This document shows positions 32,140-43,023 of a stretch of DNA of 64,000 bases, piece after piece (the stretch's first letter is position 1; every line of letters starts with the position of its first letter). The position numbers and the translations under genes are program-made. Source of the DNA: Tieghemostelium lacteum (taxonomy: Eukaryota; Evosea; Eumycetozoa; Dictyosteliales; Raperosteliaceae); the NCBI GenBank assembly GCA_001606155.1, contig LODT01000037.1:744001-808000 (forward strand), in the 5' to 3' direction. The notes beneath the pieces were generated by a model, which had not been told where the DNA came from, searched no databases, and saw nothing but the letters and a program-made list of their open reading frames with translations.

Positions 32140-34302
32140 TTATGCTAAAGTTTGTTTTGGTAAATTATCATTTTTATTTGAAGTCACAGAACCTCTTTCT
32201 TTTAGAAAATTATTATAAATATTTTCATATTTTTTTCTATCTTGTGGTGAAATGGAAGCTGTTGAATCATTTATAGCCTTATCAATATGTTTTTGCATAA
32301 TAATAGGTGGTTCTTCATTTTCCAATCTTTGACCCCTTTCATTATTATTATTATTATTATTAATATTATATTTTAATTTTAAATTTTCAATTTCTTTTAA
32401 AAGTTGTGATTTTTCTTCTAATGTTATACTATTATTATTAGAATGATTATTAGGTTTAAAAATTATATATTGTTGATCATCTTTTTGATTATTATTATTA
32501 TTTTGTTGATTTTTTTGATTTTTTAATAACTCTTGATTATTCATCCATTCATGAATAGAAGATAATTGACTATTATACATTAAAGCTCTTAAATCAGCAC
32601 CAGTATAATTTTCAGTCTTTTTAGCAATGGAATCTAAAGATATATTAGAATGTAAATTCATTTTTTTAGCAAGAGTTTGAATTATATCTAAACGTTCTTT
32701 TTCATTTGGAATATTACAATATAAAGATTTATCTAATCTACCAGGTCTTAAAAGAGCAGGATCAATTAGATCAGGTCTAGAAGTAGCAGCTAAAACATAA
32801 ACACCTTGTAAACCTTCAACACCATCCAATTGAGTTAGAAATTGATTAACAACTCTATCAGTAACACCAGTAGAATCATGACCTCTTCTAGGAGCAATAG
32901 AATCAAATTCATCAAAAAACAAAACACAAGGTCTTGCAGATTGAGCACGAGTAAACATATCTCTAACAGCTTGTTCAGAACTACCAATATACTTGTTTAA
33001 AAGTTCTGGTCCCTTTACAGAAATAAAATTTAAACCACATTCACCAGCAATTGCAGAAGCCAATAGAGTTTTACCGCAACCAGTTGGACCATATAATAAA
33101 ATACCAGATCTCATACGTAGAGGTGATGATGAAAATAATTTTGGATATTTACTTGGCCATTCAATAGTTTCTTTTAATATAGATCTAATTTCATCTAAAC
33201 CACCAATATCTTGCCATTTTGATTCAGAATGATGAAGTTTTATACCCTTTAAAGTTATTGGTGTAAAACCTTCCAATGACATTTCCAAAGTTTCCATATC
33301 CAATTTGGTTGTAACTGGAGAACCAGATTTTAATGACTTTACAGTTGATAAATGTTTAGATCTTTCAATTAATTGTTCAATATCTTGACCTAAAAATCCT
33401 TCCAACTGTAATGAATATTTCATTAAATTTATATTCTCATCAATAGTAATGGAATATAAATTTAAATATTTTTCTAAAATTTCAACACGTTCTTCACGAG
33501 TTGGTGATGACAATTCTATTGTTTGACCAAAAATTTCTGGAATTTGAATAGAATGTGCAAGTGATTGTACTGATTGGCAAGTACAAATTAATGCTAATGG
33601 ATACTGTCTATTAGAATATTCAAATACTAATGATTGTAGATATTGAGATAGTTGATTAGATCTAATTCCAGAACCAGGATCTTGATCCGATGGATTAGAT
33701 AATATAACATCTAAATCATCAAGAATTATTAAAACTGATCCAAAAATACCTTGATTTGCAATTAAAAAATACTTTTTTAATTGAGATTTTATAGTTTCTA
33801 CTTTTAATTCTTTCATTGGTAGACAACTAATACGTAAAACAAAAGTTAAAGATTTTAAATCTCTAACATAATGACAACCTAATCCTATAGCTAATAAAGT
33901 TTTACCACAACCATGAGGACCAGTTATAATTAAACCATTGCTACCATAAGTATTTAAAGAATTTCTCATAATCATTAAATCTCTATTTAATAATAAATCT
34001 AAAAATTCTTTAGACTTCTCTATTGATTTTTCCATACCACCAATTCTATTTAAAATTTGACCATATTCATAAAAATCATCTAATATTTTTATAATTTCAA
34101 TATTATCATTATTCTTTTCTTTACTAATTTCAATATTATTAAAATGTTCATTTGAAATTAAAAACAATCCATAATTATTTTGAAATTGATTATTATTATT
34201 ATTAGTATTAGTATTATTATTAATATTATTATTTTGATGATCATTTATATTAAAATTATTATTAATATTTGGTAAAAATTCTGATAATATTGATTGATTT
34301 GT

Positions 34303-34358
<56 letters not shown>

Positions 34359-35604
34359 GAAGTTGTGATTGATTAAATTTAATTAAAATATCAATTAAAT
34401 TTATATTATTATTAATTATTAATGGTAAAGTAATAATTGAACCATTTACTAATGGTAATCTAGAATTTTTTAAATTTTCATTTGACCAATGTTTTAATGA
34501 TTCTATTAGTTGTTGATTATTAATTATTGTTGTATTATTATTATTATTTATAAAATAATCATTATTATTATTTCTTTTCCATTGTACTTGTGATATTGAA
34601 ATTTTTGTTATTGGGCATATTGGTAATGTATGAGGTGGTAAATATCTTAATTTTACAAAACTATTTATAAAAAATTTACCAATTACTCTAATATTTCTAT
34701 TTATACCTATACTATTATTATTATTATTATCATCATCTTCAAATACTCTAGCAAAAATTATTTTTAAATTTAATTTTGATTTTTCTTTTATATTATTATT
34801 ATTAGAAGATTCTATTTCATTATTATTATTATCATCATCTTCATTATTATTATTATTATTAAAAGATTTTAAAGAAATATTTGAAATTTCAATAATATCA
34901 TTTGATTTCCAATGAAATTTTTTCATTAAATGTTTTGAAAGATAAATTGAATTACAATATTGTAATTGATCTTCATCTTGAAAATTTAATAATTTATCTC
35001 TAACTTGTAAATATCTAGGTTTAAATGCAACATTTGATCTATCATTATTATTATTATTATTGTTTATAATTCTAGGTTTTGGAGCAACAATAATTTCAGA
35101 ATTTGAAACCAATTTTACAACATGACTAGGTAAAGTTTCAAGTACTTTTAGGTGAATAAGAGTTTTATGATGTATCCAAATTGGTATTTTTTGACCTTGC
35201 TGTAAGATATTAATCTGATTGAGAATTTGTTGTTCAAGATATTCTTGATGAACTTCTAAGATTTCCCAATCATCAGAAGTTAAAGGCTCCACTTGAATAG
35301 AGGTACCAATATCTACATGATTTAATGCCAATGCTCGTACTTTTTGACCATGTACTAAACCTAATGATTCAGCCATTTCTTTACTCATTTCTATAGAATC
35401 ATTTAATGAACGAGGATCTGTTGCTGCACCTGCCCATCCAACATAACCTTTACACTCCTTTTTTAATGTTTTATCATACCATATCAATTCTAATGATAAT
35501 GATCCAATATTTTTTGAATTTCTTTCAATTAATGAATGAACAATCTTTTGTGGTAATGTTATAAAACAATTTGTACAATGTTTTATATTAATATATAATT
35601 CCAT
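32140..35604 (-). CDS. pex1: Peroxisomal AAA ATPase PEX1
   Basis: 1,154 aa. With PEX6 it forms the peroxisomal AAA ring that extracts ubiquitinated PEX5 from the membrane. The N-domain (LSLELIWYDKTLKKECKGYV onward) matches PEX1. An Asn/Gln-rich insert with a long polyQ lies before the D1 ATPase, Walker A GPHGCGKT and Walker B VLIILDDLDVI. The canonical D2 has GPTGCGKT, CVLFFDEFDSIAPRRG and the RPGRLD motif. D1 has a degenerate Walker B, as usual for PEX1. I start at the ATG at 35604 (MELYIN), because an in-frame ATG 25 codons earlier adds only a Phe/Ile-rich stretch from AT-rich leader. The Asn-rich runs are normal for dictyostelids. Confidence 0.95.
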
Positions 35605-35994
35605 CGTAATTTTAAGTAAAAAATTAAAAAAAACAAAAAAAAACTTTTTAATTAAAAAAATAATGGAACAAACAAACATATTTGTTAATAATCACTTTTA
35701 TTTGAGATTTGATCTATATCTAGATTTGATATCATTTACTTCAAATCCCAATTTTTTAATTAATTTACTATTTTTTTGAAAATTTTTTTTAGTTTTCATA
35801 TGAAAATTATAAAAAGCCATTAAAAAAAAAAGATATTTTAAAATATTGGTTGAATGAAAGATAAAAAAAAAAAATTCCCAGCATTCATTTAATCTCTAAC
35901 AATCAAAAAAAATTTTTATTTATTTGTATATTATATTAATTTATATTATTTATTTATTTATTTATTTTAATTTTATTTATTAAAAAAGAAAATT
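35605..35994. other. Intergenic between divergent PEX1 and TKL kinase genes
   Basis: 390 bp of AT-rich DNA with TTTATTTATTTATTTATTTATT just before the kinase ATG. It holds the small minus-strand open frame listed separately (35698-35820). Nothing else was seen. Confidence 0.4.
35698..35820 (-). CDS. Candidate 40-aa basic microprotein
   Basis: An ATG frame of 40 codons (MAFYNFHMKTKKNFQKNSKL...FEVNDIKSRYRSNLK) of mixed, protein-like composition, rich in Lys and Phe with few low-complexity features, in a spacer that is otherwise A/T runs. A basic, short protein of this sort could be mitochondrial or ribosomal. The leader is T-rich rather than the A-rich leader usual here, which counts against it. 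No homologue is recognised. Confidence 0.3.
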   Translation of the reverse strand: MAFYNFHMKTKKNFQKNSKLIKKLGFEVNDIKSRYRSNLK

Positions 35995-37653
35995 ATGGAA
36001 ATTGGAGTTCAAGTTAAAGAATTATCAACAGGAACAATTGGAATTATTGAAAAGACTGGATATCAAAGTTATTTTGTAAATTTTGGATCTAGAAAGAATT
36101 GGAAAAAGTTTAATGAAATTGAATTAATTTCAAAATTGAATGGTACAACTACCACTACCAATATTGTCACAAAACCAACACCAGTAATGGTTAAAAAAAC
36201 ATCACCACCTTCAACATTAACCAAACCAATAGTTTCCACTACTAAACCATCAACAGAAGATCCTGGACCTAGATTTGGTAATTTTAAATTTAATACAACA
36301 CAAACCTTAGCCAGTTCTCCAAAATATTCAACAATGCCATCAAAAGCTTTCTTTGATGCCTCCTCAGCTACTACTACTACTAATAATAATGATAAACCAA
36401 ATAATAATTTTTCATTAAAAAAACCCGCAACAACAACAACAACAAATAGATCACCAATACCTGATTTTACTCAACCACCAATACAAAAACCAATTCAACC
36501 AATATTAAAAACTACACCACAACCTGTATCACCATCTCCAACTATTCCAAAACCAGCAACAACCACAAATATGACTACACCAACAAATACGACTACACCA
36601 ACAAATATGATTACACCAACAAAAATTACAAATTATAATAATAATACAAAAAATAATATATCACCACCAACAACAAATTCTAATAATAATAATGGAACAA
36701 ATGCACAAATAACATCAACAGTAATACCAATAATAACAAATAAATTACCAATTAATAACGGTACAGCTGCAAATTCACCAAATTTATTAATATCACCAAG
36801 AGAACAAGCAAATAAAGAAGACATGTGGAATATATCATTTAAAGAATTAGAATTTGAACATGTTATTGGTAGTGGTAAATATGGAGAAGTTTCATTGGGT
36901 AAATGGATTGGTACACCAGTAGCTATAAAAAAACTTTTAGAATGTAATGAAGAAACCAATCCAATAATTGAAAGAGAACTTCAAATTTTAAAAGAAATTA
37001 GACATCCTGGTATTGTACAATTTTTAGGTGTAACAAGACAACAGAATAGTGATGGTGAATTGGAAATTTATATCATTACAGAATTTATGGATGGTGGTGA
37101 TTTATTTGATTCATTAATATTTGGTGATCAACCACTGAGTTGGAAAGAAAAACTTAGAATCTCATTGGATATTGCTCAAGCATGTAGATATCTTCAAGCA
37201 CGTGGTATATTACATAGAGATTTAAAAAGTCAAAACGTACTATTGGGTAGTAATAAGAGAGCTAAACTTTGTGATTTGGGATTGGCAAGAGTATTTGATG
37301 ATCGTATCAATAAGAGACTTACCTATGTTGGTTCTGATCGTTGGATGGCACCCGAAATCTCAATGGGTGAACAATATGATTTCAAAGTGGATGTATTTTC
37401 ATTTGGTATCGTTTTGGTTGAAATTATTACCAATCAAGTACCCGATGAAAGATATCCTCAAAAAAGATTTGAATTTGATAACATGTCATTTTTAAAAAAG
37501 GTACCAAGAGAATGTCCACCAGATTTTGCTTCTCTATGTTGTGATTGTACTCAAACTGATCCAAAAAAAAGACCTGATTTTACAAAAATTCTAACAACAA
37601 TTAATCAAATTTATGAATCTTTACCTGATGATGATGATAATGATAATGAATAA
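35995..37653 (+). CDS. TKL-group protein kinase
   Basis: 552 aa, single exon. Residues 1-50 (VKELSTGTIGIIEKTGYQSY, then VNFGSRKNWKKFN) look like a small beta-barrel (SH3/Tudor-like). A Thr/Pro/Asn-rich linker of about 220 residues leads to a tyrosine-kinase-like domain (about 280-535). Motifs are GSGKYG, VAIKK, HRDLKSQN, then DLG (427-429) in place of DFG, and GSDRWMAPE. HRDLKSQN and the activation segment point to Ser/Thr specificity in the TKL group, which is strongly expanded in Dictyostelium. The acidic C-terminus is DDDDNDNE. The pathway is unknown. Confidence 0.88.
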   Translation: MEIGVQVKELSTGTIGIIEKTGYQSYFVNFGSRKNWKKFNEIELISKLNGTTTTTNIVTKPTPVMVKKTSPPSTLTKPIVSTTKPSTEDPGPRFGNFKFNTTQTLASSPKYSTMPSKAFFDASSATTTTNNNDKPNNNFSLKKPATTTTTNRSPIPDFTQPPIQKPIQPILKTTPQPVSPSPTIPKPATTTNMTTPTNTTTPTNMITPTKITNYNNNTKNNISPPTTNSNNNNGTNAQITSTVIPIITNKLPINNGTAANSPNLLISPREQANKEDMWNISFKELEFEHVIGSGKYGEVSLGKWIGTPVAIKKLLECNEETNPIIERELQILKEIRHPGIVQFLGVTRQQNSDGELEIYIITEFMDGGDLFDSLIFGDQPLSWKEKLRISLDIAQACRYLQARGILHRDLKSQNVLLGSNKRAKLCDLGLARVFDDRINKRLTYVGSDRWMAPEISMGEQYDFKVDVFSFGIVLVEIITNQVPDERYPQKRFEFDNMSFLKKVPRECPPDFASLCCDCTQTDPKKRPDFTKILTTINQIYESLPDDDDNDNE

Positions 37654-38239
37654 AAAAAATTTATTTATTTTATATAATATATATAATATTTATAAATATT
37701 CCTATTTTTAAATAATAGATTAGGTTAGTTTTATATATTTTCATTATATTTATAATTATAAACAATAAATGAAATATCAGAGATCTTGATGTAAAAAAAA
37801 AGGTTCATCAACTTGATACAGAAGTAGCAAATTGTCTCATCACTAAAATTCTATTGTTTATAAAATATATATTATTACATACAAATTTTTGTTTATCAAT
37901 AAAAAAAAAAAAAAAAATGTTTTTCATTAATTTTTAAAATTTTTAAAAACGACTCGTTTTTTTTATACATAACTTTTACAATGAACTTGTAGAAATATAT
38001 ATATTTTTATTTATTATAAATTTTTATCTAATAGTTATATTTTTTATTAATCTTTTTATATCAAAAAGGAATCAAATGGAAGACAATAGATTTACAATCA
38101 AAATTTCTTTAGATTTTTCATTTGATATTAAAAAATAAACTTATGACCGTTTAAGATTTTTATTATTAAAAAAAAAAATCATAAAAAGATTATTTTTCAT
38201 CATCAATCACTGATAATTTACTTATAGTTTATTTATATA
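37654..38239. other. Intergenic, no gene seen
   Basis: 586 bp of AT-rich DNA with poly-A runs (a 17-A run before 37919) and TATA-like stretches. A 20-codon ATG frame near 38076 is the only open frame of note and is probably chance. The next gene's leader has a TTTATATA run at 38230-38237. Confidence 0.4.
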
Positions 38240-38914
38240 ATGAAATCAATTGTCATATTATTATTTTTAGTTTTTGTTTTTACTAAAATTACAAATGGCC
38301 AAGAATTATTTGTAAATTTTCAACCATTTGAAGACTCAGATTGTAAAGGCACATCAGTTGGAGTTGGATATTCATTTCAAGCATCACAATGTTTAAGTTT
38401 TCCAGGATCAGTATTATCTTATTACTTTGTTGTCGATGCATTGAGAGCAGGTATTAAAATATTTCCAGAGATTTGGGATCAAAATGAACCCATTTGTCAG
38501 GGTAATTGGACTTTTGAGAGCTATAAAAATGGTACTTGTATTCCAAATCTCTCTTTGGATTCAAATTTGGATATTACCACTCCCTATTCTTTAATTAGTA
38601 TCAGTAAAGAACCACTATTACCAATTTCTGGTTCGGTTGTTAATGCTTTTTATAATCAAACTCTAGTTGGCTCTGATGATTGTGCTACTGATAGTCTTGT
38701 CATGTTGGAATACATTTCAAATGGTACAAAATCAGATTTTGGTGGTAGACAAGTAACTTTTTATTGTAATACTCAAAATGAAGCTGTTGGTGTACTTTGC
38801 TCTGATGGTTCGGATCCTTGGGGTGGATCTTCTTGTGATACTATGATTATTGATACTCAATGTCAACAATCTAGACAAGATAGTCTTTATAGTCAAGATA
38901 CTTATTGTCAATAA
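38240..38914 (+). CDS. Secreted cysteine-rich protein, unknown
   Basis: 224 aa. There is a clear signal peptide (MKSIVILLFLVFVFTKITNG) and a mature part with about twelve cysteines, several N-glycosylation sequons (NWT, NGT, NQT) and no transmembrane segment. The layout, beginning YQPF-like (NFQPFEDSDCKGTSVGVGYS) and ending in a Cys-spaced tail (SSCDTMIIDTQCQQ), resembles a family of small secreted dictyostelid proteins of unknown role, from memory of the pattern only. Function is not assigned; an extracellular matrix or development-linked role is a guess. Confidence 0.75.
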   Translation: MKSIVILLFLVFVFTKITNGQELFVNFQPFEDSDCKGTSVGVGYSFQASQCLSFPGSVLSYYFVVDALRAGIKIFPEIWDQNEPICQGNWTFESYKNGTCIPNLSLDSNLDITTPYSLISISKEPLLPISGSVVNAFYNQTLVGSDDCATDSLVMLEYISNGTKSDFGGRQVTFYCNTQNEAVGVLCSDGSDPWGGSSCDTMIIDTQCQQSRQDSLYSQDTYCQ

Positions 38915-39208
38915 CTTATTTATATTTTATATATTTAAATTTAATTATATAGATAGAATAAATCAAGAATATTCCCATAAAGGTAATGTGTCATATATAG
39001 TAAGACTTATTTTAATGTATACTATAGTAAAAAAAATATTTTGAAGGGTGTAACATGTGTTTGTTATTCACATCGGTAATTTTTTGTACTTGTAACTAGC
39101 AATATTATAGTACTTTCGCCCATCGTTTTTTTTGTTTTTTGTCCATGCAAAGATCAATTTTAATGAGGATTTAAAAAATCTAAAGGACGTAAAATACAGT
39201 ATTTATTT

Positions 39209-40781
39209 TTAATTGTTTGAATGATCATTATCACTATCATTTTGTAGTAATTGTGTCTGTTCTTTTGATATCTTCTGCACAAAAATTTTAAAATAATTAT
39301 CCAATTGCGTTTGAAGTTTATAACTATTATCTAAACTCTCAAACTCTTTAATACTTTTTAAGATTTTTATCATTTTTTCAAATCTATTCAAAGTCTCGTC
39401 AAAAGGATCCTGGATTGGATTAGATTCAATGGTTTTGCTTTTCAAATAAGATGTCATTGACTGATGCATACTAGTATAGTTATTGAAAACCGGTTTTTGT
39501 TCAGTTGTTATTTTCAAAAGTTCAATTAGTTGTTGTTCAAAGTCTATAAATACTGAATAATTGTCCTTAATATCATTTTCATTTTCGTCATCAGGGTTTC
39601 TATACAATAAATCCATATAGCTTGGTAGCTCTACCACTTCAGTTGCTACCTTTCTACGTAATCTGTTATCTCTACTCTGAGAGGAGTCAATTAATGTAGA
39701 TATAGGGTCTCTTTTCTTTGTAATCTTGAAATCATCCTCTTCTGTTTCCTCTTCCAACCCCTCACCGCTACTATCATTGGTTTTCTTTGATCTCTTGCTC
39801 TTGTTCTTTCCTTTTCCACCAGTACTGAAACTTTTGTATATATTATCATGATTGTGGATTGCCTCTTCATCTGTTGAGAGTTCATCGTAATCCTGTGTTT
39901 TATTTGATTGAACAATTGGACTTGATAATTTTATAGTTGACTTTTTTGGTGAAGTTGATGTTTTTGTGGTTGTAGTTGTTTTTTTTGTTGAAGTTAATGT
40001 TTTTGTCGTTTTAGTTGTTTTGGTTGGATGAAAAGTGTTAAGAAAGGGGAATATTTTAAATATAGTTTCATTTGGAGCATTCCAAACCAAATCTTCTTCA
40101 TTTATATTATTTTTCTTGAGAAATTCTTTTTCCTGCTTACTATTAATATATAGATCTATAAAATGATGTTAATTTAATGAATTAAAATTGTTTAATAGCT
40201 AATTACATACATTGTTGTACTTTTGAAAATGATGTTAAAAGTTTCATTAAACCTTTATCGAAATCTGGGTGTTTTTCAATTATTTCCTCCTCATTTGAGT
40301 GAAAGATATTTGAGAGTAATATGAGATTGTCTTGATACAGTTTCTTATTTTTTGAATCTTCAAGCCATCTTAAGAAGTCTTGTTTCAAAATATCAATTTG
40401 TTTTTCTATTTTGGAAAGTGGTTTTATCCCATCAACTCTATTGGTAGTTGGTCTACCCAATGGAGATAATGAGTATACATTATTAGGTTTAGAATACTTT
40501 AAAATTAAAGAATTGAGGCTTTTTTGGTCAAGTTGGATCAAAGAAGGTGTGTTGGTGGTATCGTTCCTAACTTGTTCCTCAGAGAGATTTGGCTCCCGTA
40601 AAATATCATTAATTGAGTAGGCATTATTATTTCCTCTGTTGAGTTTGTAGTATACTAATGCAGTAATCGTAGAGGATTCAATAATACCATTGTTGTTTAA
40701 GAATTGGTTTCTTGCATCATTACAAGCTTGAGAATATGATATTTTAGGTGGTGTTGATTGGTTAATTGTTGGTACTAACAT
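39209..40781 (-). CDS. Unknown two-exon protein, probably nuclear
   Basis: Exons complement(40211..40781) and complement(39209..40155), split by a 55-nt intron (GTATGT...TTATAG), join in frame to 505 aa. Residues 1-200 are well-ordered helical sequence (FSKVQQYLYINSKQ across the splice). About residues 215-300 are Thr/Lys/Ser-rich with poly-basic patches such as GGKGKNKSKRSKK, a plausible nuclear localisation signal. The C-terminal 200 residues are again helical. I recognise no domain. The middle low-complexity part uses TTKT-type repeats. Confidence 0.7.
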
Positions 40782-41279
40782 TATTACTATATTATTTTGA
40801 ATAATAAAATAAATAGTCCATTTTAAACTGTTTTGGACGTTTTTTATTTTTTAGACGAAATGATATTTATTAAAATTATATAAATTCCCTTTGTGGAAAA
40901 ATTTATCTTAATTTGAATTTAAATACTTCAAATCTTCAACAATAGAGATTTTGGCAAAATATATTCGAAATAAAATTAATTTGCTCCAAAGATAGTTTTG
41001 CATATTTGAAAAAATTTTTGGTTGTAAAATGCAATTTAGAAAATGAGATTTACAAGTTTTATGGGTATAGTTATATTTGTATATGTATAGAGAGAATAAT
41101 ACTCCATTCATGATAAATATTGATTCAGATTAGGATATAAGTAATAAAGTAGAAGTTGTGTAGAAAAATTTTTTTTGATTTTTTTCACTTTTTGTTTTTA
41201 AAAAATTTATCATTGTGCAGGAGTGGAATAATATAACGTCAAAATTTCTTTTATCTTCTATCTTGTTGTGAAGATATTG
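40782..41279. other. Intergenic, no gene seen
   Basis: About 500 bp, AT-rich, upstream of the unknown two-exon gene. Open frames on either strand are short and of spacer composition. No tRNA or clear repeat was seen. Confidence 0.35.
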
Positions 41280-42160
41280 AAGTGTGAATAAATATTGTTG
41301 GTATCTTTACTTAGAGCTTTTGCAGCATAATATTTTATAGGTTTAGGGTTACTGATTAATATCACTGAATTGGCAGCGATTTTATCTAATGATGGAATAA
41401 TTCCCTCTGGTAAATGCCAATCTGTAATGTGGAATATTGGTTTCTATTTGGTTATTATCCCTGTTAGAAGAGATTGGTAGGTTTATTAATTAGCAACATG
41501 GTAGTTGACAATCATCTAAACAATTTAAATACTAACATATGATAGACAACAGATTAAGAAAACTTATTATTGATATTGATAATTGATAACCACCCACTTT
41601 TCCATCCTAAATAGTCATTATCATTAAACAATTGACATACACACTATGTTATCACCCACAAATAGGTTGGATTCATAAACTCGAGAAATAGGAATCTCAG
41701 ATAATCTTTGAATACCGAATAGATAGGGTAATGAAAAGTTGTTGGTCATATGGATTCATAAATTTGGTTATAAAATCATCAATAGGTGAATCATCAGTGA
41801 TGGAGATGTATTCAATTTCATTACTGGTAACATGATTGGCAAGAATGGAACTAAGAGCAGACAATTTAATTGTTTGACTGGTTATATCCTTGGTTTTTTT
41901 TTAGTTCTTCTTTTCTTTTGTTCAAGTTATATTTATTGGTGCAAGAGTCTTTAAGAACACTATTCTCTTTATGTTTTCCCTCATCAGTTGAAAGTCATTG
42001 AGTCGGGGAGCTATAATGTTCAAGATGGAAACCAGTGTGCTTTAAAAAATAATGAACATAGGTAGAAACATTTTGACCTTTAGGTAAAGTGTCATCATTA
42101 ACATCATAATTTGGTACTGGAATAAATTTACTAGTAGTTGTAAACGTATGGGATAAATAT
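41280..42160 (-). pseudogene. Decayed protein-coding gene, identity unknown
   Basis: On the minus strand, several protein-like stretches lie in order but in shifting frames: KFIPVPNYDVNDDTLPKGQN and STYVHYFLKHTGFHLEHYSS (from about 42140), SALSSILANHVTSNEIEYIS (from about 41860) and DWHLPEGIIPSLDKIAANSV (from about 41420). Base composition is coding-like. I do not recognise the parent, though the style is that of the large repetitive dictyostelid families (F-box/LRR/FNIP-type). Breaks in several places argue for a pseudogene rather than introns. Confidence 0.5.
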
Positions 42161-42665
42161 AAAGACTAAACGATGTTTGTATAACTAAGATGAATATGTA
42201 TATGATAGTCTTTATTTTATGAATACGAATAACAGAGTTGAGCTCGGAATAATAGATGTATGATGTGATCATGATGTGATCTGAGATGAGATGGTCTGAG
42301 ATGTGTGAGAGTAATGATAGATACTATCGTTACGGCTACATAGTAGTGGTAGTAGGTTGAATAAAATATTTTAATTTAAAATCAAGTGATTTCTTTTTAC
42401 CCTGGTTATTAGTCAAAGATCAAATTAATTATATTTATATTTGAGAGCTAGTGGAGCAAAAAAATTTAGTTTCGTGGCTTGTGTGAATATAATTATATCA
42501 ACTGGGTCACAAAAAGATTTTTTTGATATTAATTATTTTCACGACAGAATAAACCAAATTTTTGTATTTCCTATTTTTACCTAAAAATACATAACTGGGC
42601 ATTCCAGGAGCAAAACACCAAAAATTCAGAGGGAAAGTTCGAACTTCAACAAGGGAAAAAAGGTA
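42161..42665. other. Spacer with GATGTGATC/GAGATG short repeats
   Basis: About 500 bp on the 3' side of the first tRNA. Around 42260-42320 it has overlapping imperfect repeats of TGATGTGATC and TGAGATGAGATG. The stretch CCCTCTGAATTT (minus strand, 42622-42633) recurs 3' of the second tRNA (near 44530), so the duplicated tRNA unit extends beyond the tRNA itself. No gene was seen. Confidence 0.4.
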
Positions 42666-42738
42666 CGCTCGACGGGGGGCTCGAACCCCCGACCACACGA
42701 TTAAGAGTCGTGCGCTCTACCGACTGAGCTAGCCAAGC
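42666..42738 (-). tRNA. tRNA-Lys(CTT), copy 1
   Basis: A 73-nt cloverleaf. The acceptor stem GCTTGGC pairs with GTCGAGC (two G-U pairs), the D arm has AGTCGGTA loop, the anticodon stem CACGA/TCGTG carries loop CTCTTAA with anticodon CTT (decodes AAG, Lys), and the T arm is GGGGG-TTCGAGC-CCCCC with a normal 7-nt loop. There is no intron. A T-run transcript terminator (minus strand of AAAAAA at 42656-42661) lies just downstream. LINE-derived DNA begins about 45-50 bp upstream. Confidence 0.96.
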
Positions 42739-42786
42739 TGATGTTTCATTAATATTTAATTTATCTCTTTTATACATAAATTTTAA

Positions 42787-43023
42787 CAGCATGTCAGATT
42801 ATGTAAGAATGCTCCTTACCAAGTTACACAAGAGTACAGTAAAGATTAGTATAAAAGTATACATAAAAGGTAGTCAGGAATGGATGACTATCATCTTAAG
42901 ACCTTTTAGCGTAACTGTTAATACTGTATCTCTTACAATTACGAAAAACAACCAACTCAATAAAAACACATTAATTTTGTTACAAATGGGAATTCCCTTT
43001 GTAGACCTGTAAAAAAAAAAAAA
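42787..43023 (+). mobile_element. 3'-end fragment of a TRE-like non-LTR retrotransposon (fragment C)
   Basis: A strongly 5'-truncated LINE copy. It consists of the last codons of the element's second ORF plus a short 3' UTR ending in a 13-A tail (43011-43023). The same sequence follows the ORF of the inverted fragment at 43760-43850 and is identical over the last 70 bp (from CGAAAAACAACC to GTAGACCTGT). A 136-bp insertion (42802-42937) interrupts it. Its left edge lies about 45-50 bp upstream of tRNA-Lys copy 1, the placement known for TRE5 elements of Dictyostelium. Confidence 0.75.
42802..42937 (+). mobile_element. 136-bp MITE-like insertion with TIRs and target duplication
   Basis: Terminal inverted repeats TGTAAGA (42802-42808) and TCTTACA (42931-42937) are flanked by direct repeats ATTA (42798-42801 and 42938-42941). 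The inverted LINE fragment nearby has the same site empty with a single ATTA (ATGTCAGATTACGAAAAAC on the minus strand), which shows this is an insertion. It codes for nothing. A related copy lies at 43602-43721. Confidence 0.8.

Noticed and set aside
35605-35679. PEX1 start 25 codons upstream (MFVCSIIFLIKKFFF)
   Set aside because: It translates AT-rich leader into Phe/Ile/Lys, and the PEX1 N-domain begins properly at the next Met.
38966-38985. CCCATAA as a DUSE-like promoter of a small ncRNA gene
   Set aside because: A single short motif without a downstream structured RNA or class I motif is expected by chance.
42791-43012. A 73-codon frame beginning MSDYVRMLLTKLH
   Set aside because: It is created by the MITE-like insertion within the last codons of a LINE ORF; the MSDY start belongs to the LINE tail and the rest is insertion sequence.
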